Origin: GWE2-42-39 sp963662895
GTDB taxonomy: Bacteria > Bacteroidota > Bacteroidia > Bacteroidales > Prolixibacteraceae
Length of the DNA: 64,000 nt
Direction: 5' to 3'
NCBI GenBank assembly: GCA_963662895.1
Contig: OY759981.1
Span: 1,054,001 to 1,118,000, forward strand
The notes beneath the pieces were generated by a model. That model was not told the DNA's origin and did not search any database. It was given only the letters and a program-made list of their open reading frames with translations. Position numbers and translations under genes: made by a program. Shown here in pieces: positions 34,450-43,933 of this stretch. Within the stretch, counting starts at the first letter, position 1; each line of letters opens with the position of its first letter.

Positions 34450-36846
34450 TCATTCATACCGTAGTGCCTCCACCGGATTTCTCGTAGCCGCCTTCCAGCT
34501 TTGCCAACTCACAGTTAACAACGCAATTCCCAACGCCAGCAAACCAGCCAGGGCAAATATCCACCAACTTAATTGCGTTTTATAGGCAAAGTTCTCCAGC
34601 CATTTGTGCATGGCATAGTATGCGATGGGAGTGGCAATTGCAAAGGCGATGATCACCCACTTTATAAAATCTTTATTCAGAAGGGCTAATATTTCTCTTA
34701 CTTTGGCGCCGTTTACTTTGCGGATGCCGATTTCTTTGATCCTCATCTGGACTGTAAATACAGTAAGCCCAAATAATCCGGTCAATGCAATCACCCCTGC
34801 CAGCAAGCTAAAAAAGCTGACTATTTTTTGTTGTGCTTTTATTGAATCATAATTGGATGCCAATTCATCATCGAGAAACGAAATTTTAAAAGGAGTTTCC
34901 GGGAAACGGTCTTTCCAAAGCTTGTCGAGCTGACTGATGAACCCTTGTATGTCTGATGTCTGCATCCGGATATTTACATGGTAATAACCCCAACCATCCC
35001 ATGCCGGGTTTGCCATGATCAGCAATGGATGGACAGTATTTTCCAGCGAAGCAAAATTAAAATCCTTTACCACCCCGATTACTTTAAGTTTACCATCCCG
35101 GTCAAGTGTTTTGTCCAACGGGCTGTCCCAGCCTGATTTCTTTACCAGTTGCCGGTTTATTAAAATCGCGTCTTTATTCAAACTACTGTTAGAACTGAAA
35201 TTCCTGCCTTCAACCAGATCAATGCCGAAACACTCCAAAAAATCTGCATCGGTATATAAAACATTGAGCATCGTTATTTCCTGTTGTCCTTCGATGGTAT
35301 AACCGTTTTGTGTCAGCCATTTACCAACGGTCTGACTTGTTAAACTAACCGAACGGACTGCGGCCAGTTGTTGTACATCCTTTTTGAACCCCTCCAGTTC
35401 ATTATTAAGAAATTCTTTTTCTGACGACACAACGATAATGTTTTCTTTGTTAAATCCCAGTTCATGGTTCAGCAAAAAGCTGTTTTGACGGGAAATAACA
35501 AATACGGAAGTCAGCAATAAAATAACAATGGTAAACTGAACGGAGATCAGCAGGTTTTCCCGGATAGCCCCCGAATTGCCAATGGTTGAGGTATTCTTGA
35601 TGGCATCAATGGTCTTCGAGGATATTGCACGGCGGGTGGAAATGAATGCAACAATTGCTGATAACAATAAAATGGTTAGCAATAAGAAGATAAATGCCGG
35701 GAATATCTCTTTCCCGACAGCAACAGATGTATGCAAATTATTATTCAGGAACGGAAGTCCGGCAGAAAGGAAAAGAAAGCCAGGTACTGAAGAAATTGTT
35801 GTCAGGATAACGACTTCAATATAGGCCTGGAACAACAACCTGTTTTTTCCGGCACCAAACATTTTTAACAGCCCCATGTCTTTTGTTTTGGATAGTTTTT
35901 GAGCCGTGTAAAGAATAATGTAATTGACAATAGCCAGCAGCAGGATCAACAGGCTTATGCTTGCGATAGTATAAATACTTTTTTTACTCCGGTTTGTCGG
36001 ACAGTCGTAATCAATTGTCCCGTCTGATAAATGCACATCCCTGATATTCTGAAGAGATGTCGAAAGGCTCAATCCTCTTTTGGTCCAGTACTGGTTAATC
36101 TTTTTGTCGAGCAGGACAGGAAAAGCCTGTTCAACTTGCTGTATACTAACATTTTCCGACAATAACAAATAGGATAAAAAGGTAATGCCTCCCCCCCAGC
36201 CTTTCCAGAAATAATCATGTTGAGCAATGTAATGGACAGAAGCCAGGGCCTCGAAATCCAACTGGGTATTTGGAGGCGGATTAGCTGCAATCCCCGAAAC
36301 AGTAAACAATTCATGATTATACAGCAATGTTTGCCCGATTGGATCGGTATCTCCAAATATTTGCGCTGCTTTTTTTTCGGTTAAAACCAGTTTCCGGGCA
36401 TCATCCAGTACTGTTTTCGGATTCCCGGTTTTAAGTTTAAAACTGAAAAAGTTAAAAAAATTCTCATCGGCAAAACGGAACTTGTCTATCTTAATCAATT
36501 GTTTCCCGGAATAGCATTTTACAGGCTCTTCACCGGTTACACGGCAATAAGCGTCTATCCCCGGTATATTATCTTTTATATCAGGGGCTGTCGGGAACCA
36601 TGTAAAACCAGTAGATGAGATGCCATCTTTCGAGTGATAAGCCCCTGTTATACGGTATATCCGGTCAATGTTCGGATGAAAATCATCAAACCCGGTCTCA
36701 TGTTTTACAAAAAGAAAAATAAACAGGCAGGCAGCTGTACCCATTGAGAATCCCAGGATATTGATAACCGAATTCAGTTTGTTTTTCTGAATATTCCTGA
36801 ATGCGAGTTTGAAAAAGGTTATATTCATATTGAACTTTTTTAACAT
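34450..36846 (-). CDS. P14, duplicated MacB/FtsX-type ABC permease
   Basis: 798 aa as written. A start at 36828 (MNITFFKLAFRNIQ) would restore the usual ~20-bp gap to P15 and remove six residues with no counterpart in siblings, so it is a real alternative. TM1 is at about 25-47. The first-half loop KDMGLLKMFGAGKNRLLFQ is divergent; the second-half loop KEIGIRKVNGAKVREILALL and the rest of the cassette are array-type. The segment before TM6 is ISFLDDELASNYDS. The gene's 3' end and flank resemble those of P11. Confidence 0.94.
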   Translation of the reverse strand: MLKKFNMNITFFKLAFRNIQKNKLNSVINILGFSMGTAACLFIFLFVKHETGFDDFHPNIDRIYRITGAYHSKDGISSTGFTWFPTAPDIKDNIPGIDAYCRVTGEEPVKCYSGKQLIKIDKFRFADENFFNFFSFKLKTGNPKTVLDDARKLVLTEKKAAQIFGDTDPIGQTLLYNHELFTVSGIAANPPPNTQLDFEALASVHYIAQHDYFWKGWGGGITFLSYLLLSENVSIQQVEQAFPVLLDKKINQYWTKRGLSLSTSLQNIRDVHLSDGTIDYDCPTNRSKKSIYTIASISLLILLLAIVNYIILYTAQKLSKTKDMGLLKMFGAGKNRLLFQAYIEVVILTTISSVPGFLFLSAGLPFLNNNLHTSVAVGKEIFPAFIFLLLTILLLSAIVAFISTRRAISSKTIDAIKNTSTIGNSGAIRENLLISVQFTIVILLLTSVFVISRQNSFLLNHELGFNKENIIVVSSEKEFLNNELEGFKKDVQQLAAVRSVSLTSQTVGKWLTQNGYTIEGQQEITMLNVLYTDADFLECFGIDLVEGRNFSSNSSLNKDAILINRQLVKKSGWDSPLDKTLDRDGKLKVIGVVKDFNFASLENTVHPLLIMANPAWDGWGYYHVNIRMQTSDIQGFISQLDKLWKDRFPETPFKISFLDDELASNYDSIKAQQKIVSFFSLLAGVIALTGLFGLTVFTVQMRIKEIGIRKVNGAKVREILALLNKDFIKWVIIAFAIATPIAYYAMHKWLENFAYKTQLSWWIFALAGLLALGIALLTVSWQSWKAATRNPVEALRYE

Positions 36847-36848
36847 TT

Positions 36849-39218
36849 TTACTCATACCTCAATGCTTCAACAGGATTAATCCGGGATGCCTTGTATGAC
36901 TGGAACATAACCGTTAATGTTATAACACCAGAAGCAATTACAAAGGCCAGTGCAAATATCCACCATTCGATATTGGTCTTATAGGCAAAGTTACTGAGCC
37001 AACGGTCCATAACGAAAATTGTAGGTGGAACTGAAAGTAGAGTGGCAATCACTACCATAGCAAAATTCTTTCGTAAAAAAAAGAACACAATTCCTTTCTC
37101 CGAGTTCCCAAAAACCTTTTTTATTCCAATTTCTTTGGTTTGGTTTTTAACCACATACAGCGTTAATCCGAATAAACCGATCGAAGAAATCAGTAAAGAA
37201 AACAGTGCAGATATTGAAATAATTACACTCAGATTTTTCTCCTCGGCATAAATTTCTTTTTGAAAATCTTCAATGGTTTTATAATTAAAAGGTTGTTCGG
37301 GTGCGACTTTTCCCCATTCGGCTTTGATTAAAGGCAGAAGACTTTTCAGGGTGCCCGGTTTGTAGTGGACAGCCACCTGGGAGACATACATGTCCGACGC
37401 AACGATCAGTAATGGCGGGATATCACTACGAAAGGAGTGCAAATTAAAATCTTTTACAACCCCGATAATCGTACCTTGGTCTATATCAATGTGTTTCCCA
37501 ACCGGATCGGTCATTCCAAGTACTTTTACCGCTTTTTCGTTTAGCAGATACGAAGTTTCCTCGTCGCTAAGCTTACGAGAAAAATCCCTTCCTTCAAGCA
37601 CTTGTATTCCCATGGTTTTAACAAAATCATAGTCAACCCCCAAAAGCTCGATGGGCACTTTTTTTGATTTGTCCTGGAAATGCCCGATGTTATACGGCAT
37701 GGAGCCAAGCATTGGCAAAGCGTCTATGGCACCTCCGGCTGAAATAACATTCGGGTATGCCTTAATGTTGGTTATAAATGCCTTGGAATCCGGGGAACTT
37801 TTTCCCATATCGATAAATAAAATATCCTTGTTGTAATAGCCCGGGTTTTTCTCGAGGACATATTTGTATTGCGAACGAATGATTAATGTACTCGACACGA
37901 AAGAGCAGAAGATTATCAATTGAATGACAATCAGAGCGAAGCGAATCCGCGATTTGCGTTTTCCGGCTTTTAACGGATTGTTTAAAATGATGATTACATT
38001 TAACCGGGATAAAAATGATGAAGTGTAAAGACCTGACGCCAGCCCGACGAACAAGGTAAACGTAACATAAACTGCTACATAAATAAGAATGTTTGATTTT
38101 ATTATCAGCAGTTTGGTTTGAAACAAATTTTCGGCATAAGGTTTACCCAGCCAGGTTAAAAATAAGGCGATGGGTAAAACCAGCATGGCCAGTATAACCG
38201 ATTCGTATAGTAATTGTTTGCGGATGGAGTACACACTGGCACCGTTTGTTTTGCGGATCCCGATTTCTTTCGACCTGCCTGTTGATACGGCTGTTGAAAG
38301 AATGATGTAATTAAATGCCGCAACAATAATTATGAGTATGGCGATAGCCGAAAAAATACGGATATGTTTCATACTCCCCTGTGGATCATTACTATCAATC
38401 CCCTGCGAGCCCAGGTACACATCGGACAAGTTCTGAAGGGAGAAATCGTATCGGTCTTTTTCTCCATACACCTTTTTTTCCAACTCCCTGAACTGTTTAT
38501 CAATCGAAGCCATATCTGCATTTTTATCGAGTAGCAGCCATGTTTCCCAAAAATTCGAACGCCAGTCTGTTTCGGCATTCTCGTCTTCAATTTTTTGGTT
38601 GAGTTGATCCAGGGGCCACTTTGAATTGATAAAACAATCGGCACGGAAAGTTGAGCTAACCGGAATATCATCAAAAACGCCCTTAACCACAAACACTTCT
38701 TCTTTATCGTTTGCCAAAGCAACTAATTCCTTTCCCATTGGGTCTTCGCCGGGGAAAAACTTTTGGGCTTGCGTTCGCGAAAGGACAATCGAATTTTGGT
38801 CTGCGAGAATATTTTTCGTTTGACCAACCACCGGAATACCGAAGATTTGAAATATTTCGGAGTCAGTTCCAACAGCATTGTTCACGGGAATAAGCTCTTC
38901 TTTCAGTTTAATACTGAATTTTCTGAGTTTTCTGATTGGCGCAACATATTTTACCTGCGGAAATTCCTCTTTTATACTTTTCGACAGTACATAAGATGTT
39001 TCATCGCCTGTACTCTTAGAATTCGTATAATATTGTAAAATGCGATAAATTTGTTTCCGGTTTTTAAAGCAAATGTTGTAACTCAGCTCGTTGATAACAA
39101 ACAACAAAATAATAAACGATGCTGCCAAAGCAAGCGAAAACCCTAGAATATTGATTCCTGCGAAAAGTTTGTTCCGTTTTAAAAAGCGCAGTGCGGTTTT
39201 AAGATAGTTTTTTCGCAT
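36849..39218 (-). CDS. P15, duplicated MacB/FtsX-type permease with a divergent C-terminal half
   Basis: 789 aa. Here the pattern seen elsewhere is reversed. The first-half loop KEIGIRKTNGASVYSIRKQL is close to the array consensus, whereas the second-half loop reads KEIGIKKVFGNSEKGIVFFF. TM7-8 read VPPTIFVMDRWLSNFAYKTN and EWWIFALAFVIASG, and the end is MFQSYKASRINPVEALRYE. It is more like P4's tail than the homogenised ones. It may represent an older lineage near the head of the operon. It is separated by 74 bp from P16 and by 2 bp (or 20) from P14. Confidence 0.94.
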   Translation of the reverse strand: MRKNYLKTALRFLKRNKLFAGINILGFSLALAASFIILLFVINELSYNICFKNRKQIYRILQYYTNSKSTGDETSYVLSKSIKEEFPQVKYVAPIRKLRKFSIKLKEELIPVNNAVGTDSEIFQIFGIPVVGQTKNILADQNSIVLSRTQAQKFFPGEDPMGKELVALANDKEEVFVVKGVFDDIPVSSTFRADCFINSKWPLDQLNQKIEDENAETDWRSNFWETWLLLDKNADMASIDKQFRELEKKVYGEKDRYDFSLQNLSDVYLGSQGIDSNDPQGSMKHIRIFSAIAILIIIVAAFNYIILSTAVSTGRSKEIGIRKTNGASVYSIRKQLLYESVILAMLVLPIALFLTWLGKPYAENLFQTKLLIIKSNILIYVAVYVTFTLFVGLASGLYTSSFLSRLNVIIILNNPLKAGKRKSRIRFALIVIQLIIFCSFVSSTLIIRSQYKYVLEKNPGYYNKDILFIDMGKSSPDSKAFITNIKAYPNVISAGGAIDALPMLGSMPYNIGHFQDKSKKVPIELLGVDYDFVKTMGIQVLEGRDFSRKLSDEETSYLLNEKAVKVLGMTDPVGKHIDIDQGTIIGVVKDFNLHSFRSDIPPLLIVASDMYVSQVAVHYKPGTLKSLLPLIKAEWGKVAPEQPFNYKTIEDFQKEIYAEEKNLSVIISISALFSLLISSIGLFGLTLYVVKNQTKEIGIKKVFGNSEKGIVFFFLRKNFAMVVIATLLSVPPTIFVMDRWLSNFAYKTNIEWWIFALAFVIASGVITLTVMFQSYKASRINPVEALRYE

Positions 39219-39292
39219 AGTTTTATATTTCTGTTATCAACTTTTAGTTTCATTTGTCTGGTCAAGGCTTCACTCCAAGGTGAAACCCAGAC

Positions 39293-41635
39293 TTACTCAT
39301 ATCTAAGTGCTTCCACCGGGTTCCTCGTGGCTGCCTTCCAGCTTTGCCAGCTAACGGCCAGCAGGGCAATAGCCAATGCAAAAATTCCACCGGCAATAAA
39401 ATACCCGACATGCAAACGGATGTGTTCGGCGAACATGCTCAGCAGGTAATTCATGGCAAAATAGACTGGAACAACCGCAACAACAAATGAGATTATCACC
39501 AACACAACCGTCTGACTCAATAAGCGGCGAAGGATCTCGGCAACGCTGCTTCCCGCTACTTTCCGAATACCGATTTCTTTGGTTCGCCGGTTGACATTTA
39601 AAATTGAAAGCGCCATCAATCCCATAAAACTAATGATAATGATCACGTACGTCCCGGCTGAAACAAGTTTCATTACGCTGTTTTCGTAACTGAATTTTTG
39701 TTTATACGAATCGGACAACCAATACCGGCTGACAATCAAATCCGGATCATAATGATGAAATATATCTTCAATCTGCGTTTTTTGCGACTTGCCGACCTCT
39801 CCCTTTGTCCTCATGGCAATGGTTAGCACCTGGTTGCTATAGTCATTCAGAACTAACGGAGCAATGGCCTGTCCGGGATGTTCATAATAAAAATTCTTCA
39901 CAACCCCGATAATTTTCATCGGCTCTCCAAACATATCAACCAACTGACCAACCGGTTTTTTAATCCCCAGCATTTTAACAGCAGCCTCATTGAGAACCAC
40001 GGCCTTTTTATCACTCTCCGTGTCCCTGAAGAAACGACCCTCTTTTAATTGTAGTTGCATCGTTTCGCAATAGCCTGTCTGTACCCGGTATTGATTAATC
40101 GACTGATAATTACCTGTACTTCCATATGGACGAATTCCCTGACCGCTAAAACCACTACCCATGCTGTGAAACGAGCTGCCAACACTCTCAACAAACGATA
40201 GTTGTAACAGTTCTTCCTGAACAGCTTTATATTTTGCAGGGACAAGCGTTCCCAGATTGTCAAAACAGAGCACATTTTTATCATTAAATCCAAGTGGCAG
40301 ACTCTTTACAAAACTCACCTGGGAACTGATCACTAAAAGCGATGTAATTAAAAACACAGTGATTGAAAATTGTACCAGTACCGACATAGCAGATAAATTC
40401 GTTTTTCTGATTGCGCCGGAATGTTCTCCTTTTAGTCCGTTTACCAGTTCAATACCCGACAGGTAAAGAGATGGATAAGCTCCTGACAATAATACCAAAA
40501 CAACCAGGATTCCTGCAATTAGGAATATTCCGGAAGGAGTAAATAATTCTTCGACAGGAATGGAACGATCAATCAGTTGGGAAAAGCCGGGAAGCAAAAG
40601 AACAGCAATCATCAGAGCTAATAGAAATGAAATAACAACCAGGATTCCTGTTTCCAGATAAAAAATAGAAGCCAATGTTTTTGATGTTGCCCCCAGCGAT
40701 TTTCGGGTTGCAATTTCAGCAATTCGCTTTTCGCCATGTAAGACGTATAGATTAATGTAGTTAATGAAGGCAATCAGCATAATAAAAAAAGCAATGGCAC
40801 CGACAACCATAATAATCAACGGACTTGCCTTGGCTGACAAATCATAATCAACTTTTGAATGAAGATGTATCCGGCTTAGCAACTCGGTTCCCGATTCTAC
40901 TTTAATATCAAAATGCTCTCCCCAGTCTTTCATTACTTCATTGTTGATCGCGGCAATTTTTGCTCCAACACTTTTGACATCTGCTCCTTTATGAATCAGG
41001 AAATAGGTAAAAAACTCAAGTCCTCCGAAAGTCTCAGGATGAATGGTTTCCATTGAGATAAGCATTTCCATGTTAAAATGTGTTGTTCGGGGTAAGTCGG
41101 GAACCACACCGGAAACCGTAAACATTTTATCTGAAATATTCAACATTTTCCCCACACAGTTCGTTGTATGGAAAATCTTTTGAGCAGTTGATACATTCAA
41201 AACAACTTTCTTATCTTCGGAAAGAGCGGTCGCTTTATCACCCAATAGCAGGTCAAGCCCGAATACATCAAAAAAGCCGGGATCTGCATAAAGCAATTGC
41301 TGCGTAAACTGATCATTCCCGTTTTTAACGGTAACTGTCCAGCCACGGTAAATTTGTGTAGCTGCCTCTATTTCGGGTATTTTTTCAGGAATCACAGTAT
41401 AAGCGTCCCGAAGGTTAATGGGACTTATTCCACTTCCTCCCTGCTCACTAAGTCTTGCATACAATCGCAGAACCTGGTCTTTAGTGGTAAAATGCTGGTC
41501 GTAACTAAGTTCGGTACGGATGTAAAAAATAAGTAACAGCACGGCAGCCAATCCAATTGCCAAGCCGGGAATACTAACAAAAGTAAGCAAAGGATTACGT
41601 TTCAGATTCCGGAATGTATAACGAAGTTTTCTCAT
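39293..41635 (-). CDS. P16, duplicated MacB/FtsX-type permease, closest to the ATPase gene
   Basis: 780 aa and the first permease of the run. The first-half loop is AEIATRKSLGATSKTLASIF. The second-half loop, KEIGIRKVAGSSVAEILRRL, and the following helices (VVPVYFAMNYLLSMFAEHIR) are its own. The last 19 residues, SWQSWKAATRNPVEALRYE, are identical to the homogenised copies, as in P8. Before TM6 it has YWLSDSYKQKFSYENSV, without the acidic pair. Together with P15 it suggests that the head of the array is less often converted, apart from the extreme tail. Confidence 0.95.
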   Translation of the reverse strand: MRKLRYTFRNLKRNPLLTFVSIPGLAIGLAAVLLLIFYIRTELSYDQHFTTKDQVLRLYARLSEQGGSGISPINLRDAYTVIPEKIPEIEAATQIYRGWTVTVKNGNDQFTQQLLYADPGFFDVFGLDLLLGDKATALSEDKKVVLNVSTAQKIFHTTNCVGKMLNISDKMFTVSGVVPDLPRTTHFNMEMLISMETIHPETFGGLEFFTYFLIHKGADVKSVGAKIAAINNEVMKDWGEHFDIKVESGTELLSRIHLHSKVDYDLSAKASPLIIMVVGAIAFFIMLIAFINYINLYVLHGEKRIAEIATRKSLGATSKTLASIFYLETGILVVISFLLALMIAVLLLPGFSQLIDRSIPVEELFTPSGIFLIAGILVVLVLLSGAYPSLYLSGIELVNGLKGEHSGAIRKTNLSAMSVLVQFSITVFLITSLLVISSQVSFVKSLPLGFNDKNVLCFDNLGTLVPAKYKAVQEELLQLSFVESVGSSFHSMGSGFSGQGIRPYGSTGNYQSINQYRVQTGYCETMQLQLKEGRFFRDTESDKKAVVLNEAAVKMLGIKKPVGQLVDMFGEPMKIIGVVKNFYYEHPGQAIAPLVLNDYSNQVLTIAMRTKGEVGKSQKTQIEDIFHHYDPDLIVSRYWLSDSYKQKFSYENSVMKLVSAGTYVIIIISFMGLMALSILNVNRRTKEIGIRKVAGSSVAEILRRLLSQTVVLVIISFVVAVVPVYFAMNYLLSMFAEHIRLHVGYFIAGGIFALAIALLAVSWQSWKAATRNPVEALRYE

Positions 41636-41713
41636 TTCTAACTTTGACTCTGATTATTATTCAACAGTCCTGATTAGAATTTCAGAATTATCTTTCTGCC
41701 TTAAATCCTGTTC

Positions 41714-41749
41714 ATCCTTCCATCCTGCAAATCCTGATTCTGACATTTT
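41714..41749. repeat. 36-bp dispersed repeat, copy 2 (ATPase-P16 gap)
   Basis: Identical to 31624-31659. It ends 3 bp from the 3' end of the ATPase gene. The remainder of the 117-bp gap has no promoter or terminator that I can recognise. Confidence 0.8.
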
Positions 41750-41752
41750 TCT

Positions 41753-42451
41753 TTACAGCAACACTTCTCCCAACTGTTTCTTCATTTCCTCAGTGATAAT
41801 TTGTCCGTCGAACAAGTTAATTACCCGGTGGGCAAATTCGGAGTCGTGCAACGAGTGGGTCACCATTACAATGGTGGTGCCTTCGCGGTTGAGTTCAGTT
41901 AAAAGGTTCATGACTTCAAGGCCGTTTTTCGAATCGAGGTTACCGGTAGGCTCATCGGCCAGGATTAGTTTGGGATTGGCTACCACGGCACGGGCAATGG
42001 CCACGCGCTGCTGCTGTCCACCTGACAGTTGCTGCGGAAAATGTTTTTTCCGGTGACTGATTTTCATCCGTTCAAGAACTTTTTCAACCATCTCTTTGCG
42101 CTCACGGGCTTTTAGCTTCAGGTAAATAAGCGGCAGCTCCACATTTTCGTACACGTTCAGCTCATCAATCAGGTTAAAACTCTGAAATACGAAGCCGATG
42201 TTTCCTTTTCGAAGCTGAGTTCGGTTACGCTCTTTCAGGTGACCAACTTCCTGCTCGTCGAAATAATACTCACCGTTGGTCGGATTGTCGAGTAAGCCAA
42301 TAATATTCAGCAAGGTTGATTTACCGCAACCCGAAGGCCCCATAATGGCTACAAACTCTCCTTTTTGAACATGCAGGTTCACCTGGTTCAACGCACTGGT
42401 TTCAATTTCTTCCGTGCGAAATACTTTTGTAAGATTTTCTGTTTTAATCAT
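41753..42451 (-). CDS. LolD/MacB-type ABC transporter ATPase
   Basis: 232 aa, a single nucleotide-binding domain of the MacB/LolD/FtsE class. Walker A is GPSGCGKS (38-45), the Q-loop glutamine is Q90, the signature is LSGGQQQR (142-149), Walker B is LILADE (162-167) with the D-loop NLDS following, and the switch histidine is in VTHS (H199). All catalytic residues are present. It is the only ABC ATPase gene in the window, so as far as the sequence shows it must power all sixteen permeases, as a homodimer under one permease dimer at a time. A 194-bp gap upstream with AG-rich direct repeats (GAGAGCTAAGA twice near 42475) separates it from the adaptor gene. Confidence 0.97.
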   Translation of the reverse strand: MIKTENLTKVFRTEEIETSALNQVNLHVQKGEFVAIMGPSGCGKSTLLNIIGLLDNPTNGEYYFDEQEVGHLKERNRTQLRKGNIGFVFQSFNLIDELNVYENVELPLIYLKLKARERKEMVEKVLERMKISHRKKHFPQQLSGGQQQRVAIARAVVANPKLILADEPTGNLDSKNGLEVMNLLTELNREGTTIVMVTHSLHDSEFAHRVINLFDGQIITEEMKKQLGEVLL

Positions 42452-42645
42452 AATTGTATATATTGCAGAGAGCTAAGAGCAGAGAGCTAAGAACTCTCCC
42501 TCCTAGCTTCTATCTTTTTAATAATGTTCTTCTGAAATTTGTAATCTTCCTACTTAATAAATCCATAAATCTAAAATGTGCCATAACTAATATTTTAATC
42601 AATCTATGAACAACAAACATGCTTCTCTTTACTCCTGGCTCTTTC

Positions 42646-43902
42646 CTACCTGAACACAATCTTATCGTTGTCTCCAAACAGGTCATAGCCCGAAGTAATT
42701 ACCTTCTCACCGGGTTGCAGGCCTTCCAGCACTTCGTAGTATTGCGGATTTTGTTTCCCGATACGGATGCTGCGTTTTTCGGCCTCTGTTTCATTTTCGT
42801 TCAGCACAAATATCCACTGTCCGCCGGTACTCTGGAAAAATCCGCCGCGAGGCAGCAGTACTGCTTTTTCAGACTGTCCCAGTTCGAGTTTAATGTGATA
42901 AGTCTGCCCGGTGCGGATGTTATCTGGCTTTTTGCCATCGAATACCATATCTATTTCAAACTGCCCTTCGCGTACTTCCGGATAAACCTTCTTCACTTTT
43001 AAATGATATTCCACTCCTCCCCTTTCGAACGACGAATGCAATTCACGACGCACCCGATCAATATAGTGCTCGTCTATAAGCGCATTAATTTTATAATTGG
43101 TAAGAATATTTACCATCCCGATACGCTGTCCTTTAGAAATCGATTCACCAATTTCGGCATTCAGTAGCCCAAGCTGTCCGTCGACAGGAGCTTTTACATT
43201 CAGGTTATCCAAACGCGTACGCGCAATCCTCAGGTTTTCACGCATATGGGCAAGACTCTCGTCCATATTTATTTTTTGATTCGCACGAAAAATCGAATCG
43301 CTTTTAAACTTTTTATAAGTCAAATCCTTTTCTTTTAGCGAAAGTTCATAATCCTCTTTTGCCTGAAGGTATTCTTCTTTAGCAATTAACTCATCTTTAT
43401 AAAGAGCCTCGTATTGCTTGTATTTCCGCGCTGCCTGTTTCTCCTTCAAATCAACCTCAAGTCTACTGCGTTCATTACTAATTTGTTGTTGTTCAATGGT
43501 AATCTGTGTATTACGCAATTCGTTTGAGTGATAAGCCATATCCGATTCACTGTTCATAATGGTAGTATTCAGGTCGCTATTTTTCAATTTCAGGATAACA
43601 TCGCCTTTTTTTACCATTTCGCCTTCTTCAATATATATTTTCTCTACTTTTCCGCCTTCTTCCACATCAAGAAAAATAGTAGTAATAGGCTCTACCTGCC
43701 CAATAACCGTGATATAATCGTTAAACTGCCCGTCTTCCACAGTGCTGATGGTCAGCTTATCTTTTTCGGCCCTGAATACCGAACTGTGATCAGAGAAGAT
43801 GGCTTTATACAAAATAAAGGCAAACACCATTCCCCCGGCAATCCAAACAATATGCTTGCGCTTCAACCCTTTTTTCTTTTCGATGACTTTATCCATTGAC
43901 AT
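42646..43902 (-). CDS. HlyD/MacA-type periplasmic adaptor (membrane fusion protein)
   Basis: 418 aa. One N-terminal TM anchor (about 18-36, IVWIAGGMVFAFILYKAIF) is followed by a lipoyl-like half-motif (GEMVKKGDVILKLKN, near 95-110), a long coiled-coil hairpin (about 120-220, rich in K/E/Q heptads), the second lipoyl half (VKAPVDGQLGLLNAEIGESI, near 232-250), and beta-barrel and membrane-proximal domains at the C-terminus. Adaptors of this type bridge an inner-membrane MacB-type permease and a TolC channel. It is encoded between the ATPase gene and the channel gene, 31 bp after the latter, so the three form the constant machine of the array. Confidence 0.95.
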   Translation of the reverse strand: MSMDKVIEKKKGLKRKHIVWIAGGMVFAFILYKAIFSDHSSVFRAEKDKLTISTVEDGQFNDYITVIGQVEPITTIFLDVEEGGKVEKIYIEEGEMVKKGDVILKLKNSDLNTTIMNSESDMAYHSNELRNTQITIEQQQISNERSRLEVDLKEKQAARKYKQYEALYKDELIAKEEYLQAKEDYELSLKEKDLTYKKFKSDSIFRANQKINMDESLAHMRENLRIARTRLDNLNVKAPVDGQLGLLNAEIGESISKGQRIGMVNILTNYKINALIDEHYIDRVRRELHSSFERGGVEYHLKVKKVYPEVREGQFEIDMVFDGKKPDNIRTGQTYHIKLELGQSEKAVLLPRGGFFQSTGGQWIFVLNENETEAEKRSIRIGKQNPQYYEVLEGLQPGEKVITSGYDLFGDNDKIVFR

Positions 43903-43933
43903 TGCAAAAAATTTTTCAGTGTTCTAAATTTAT

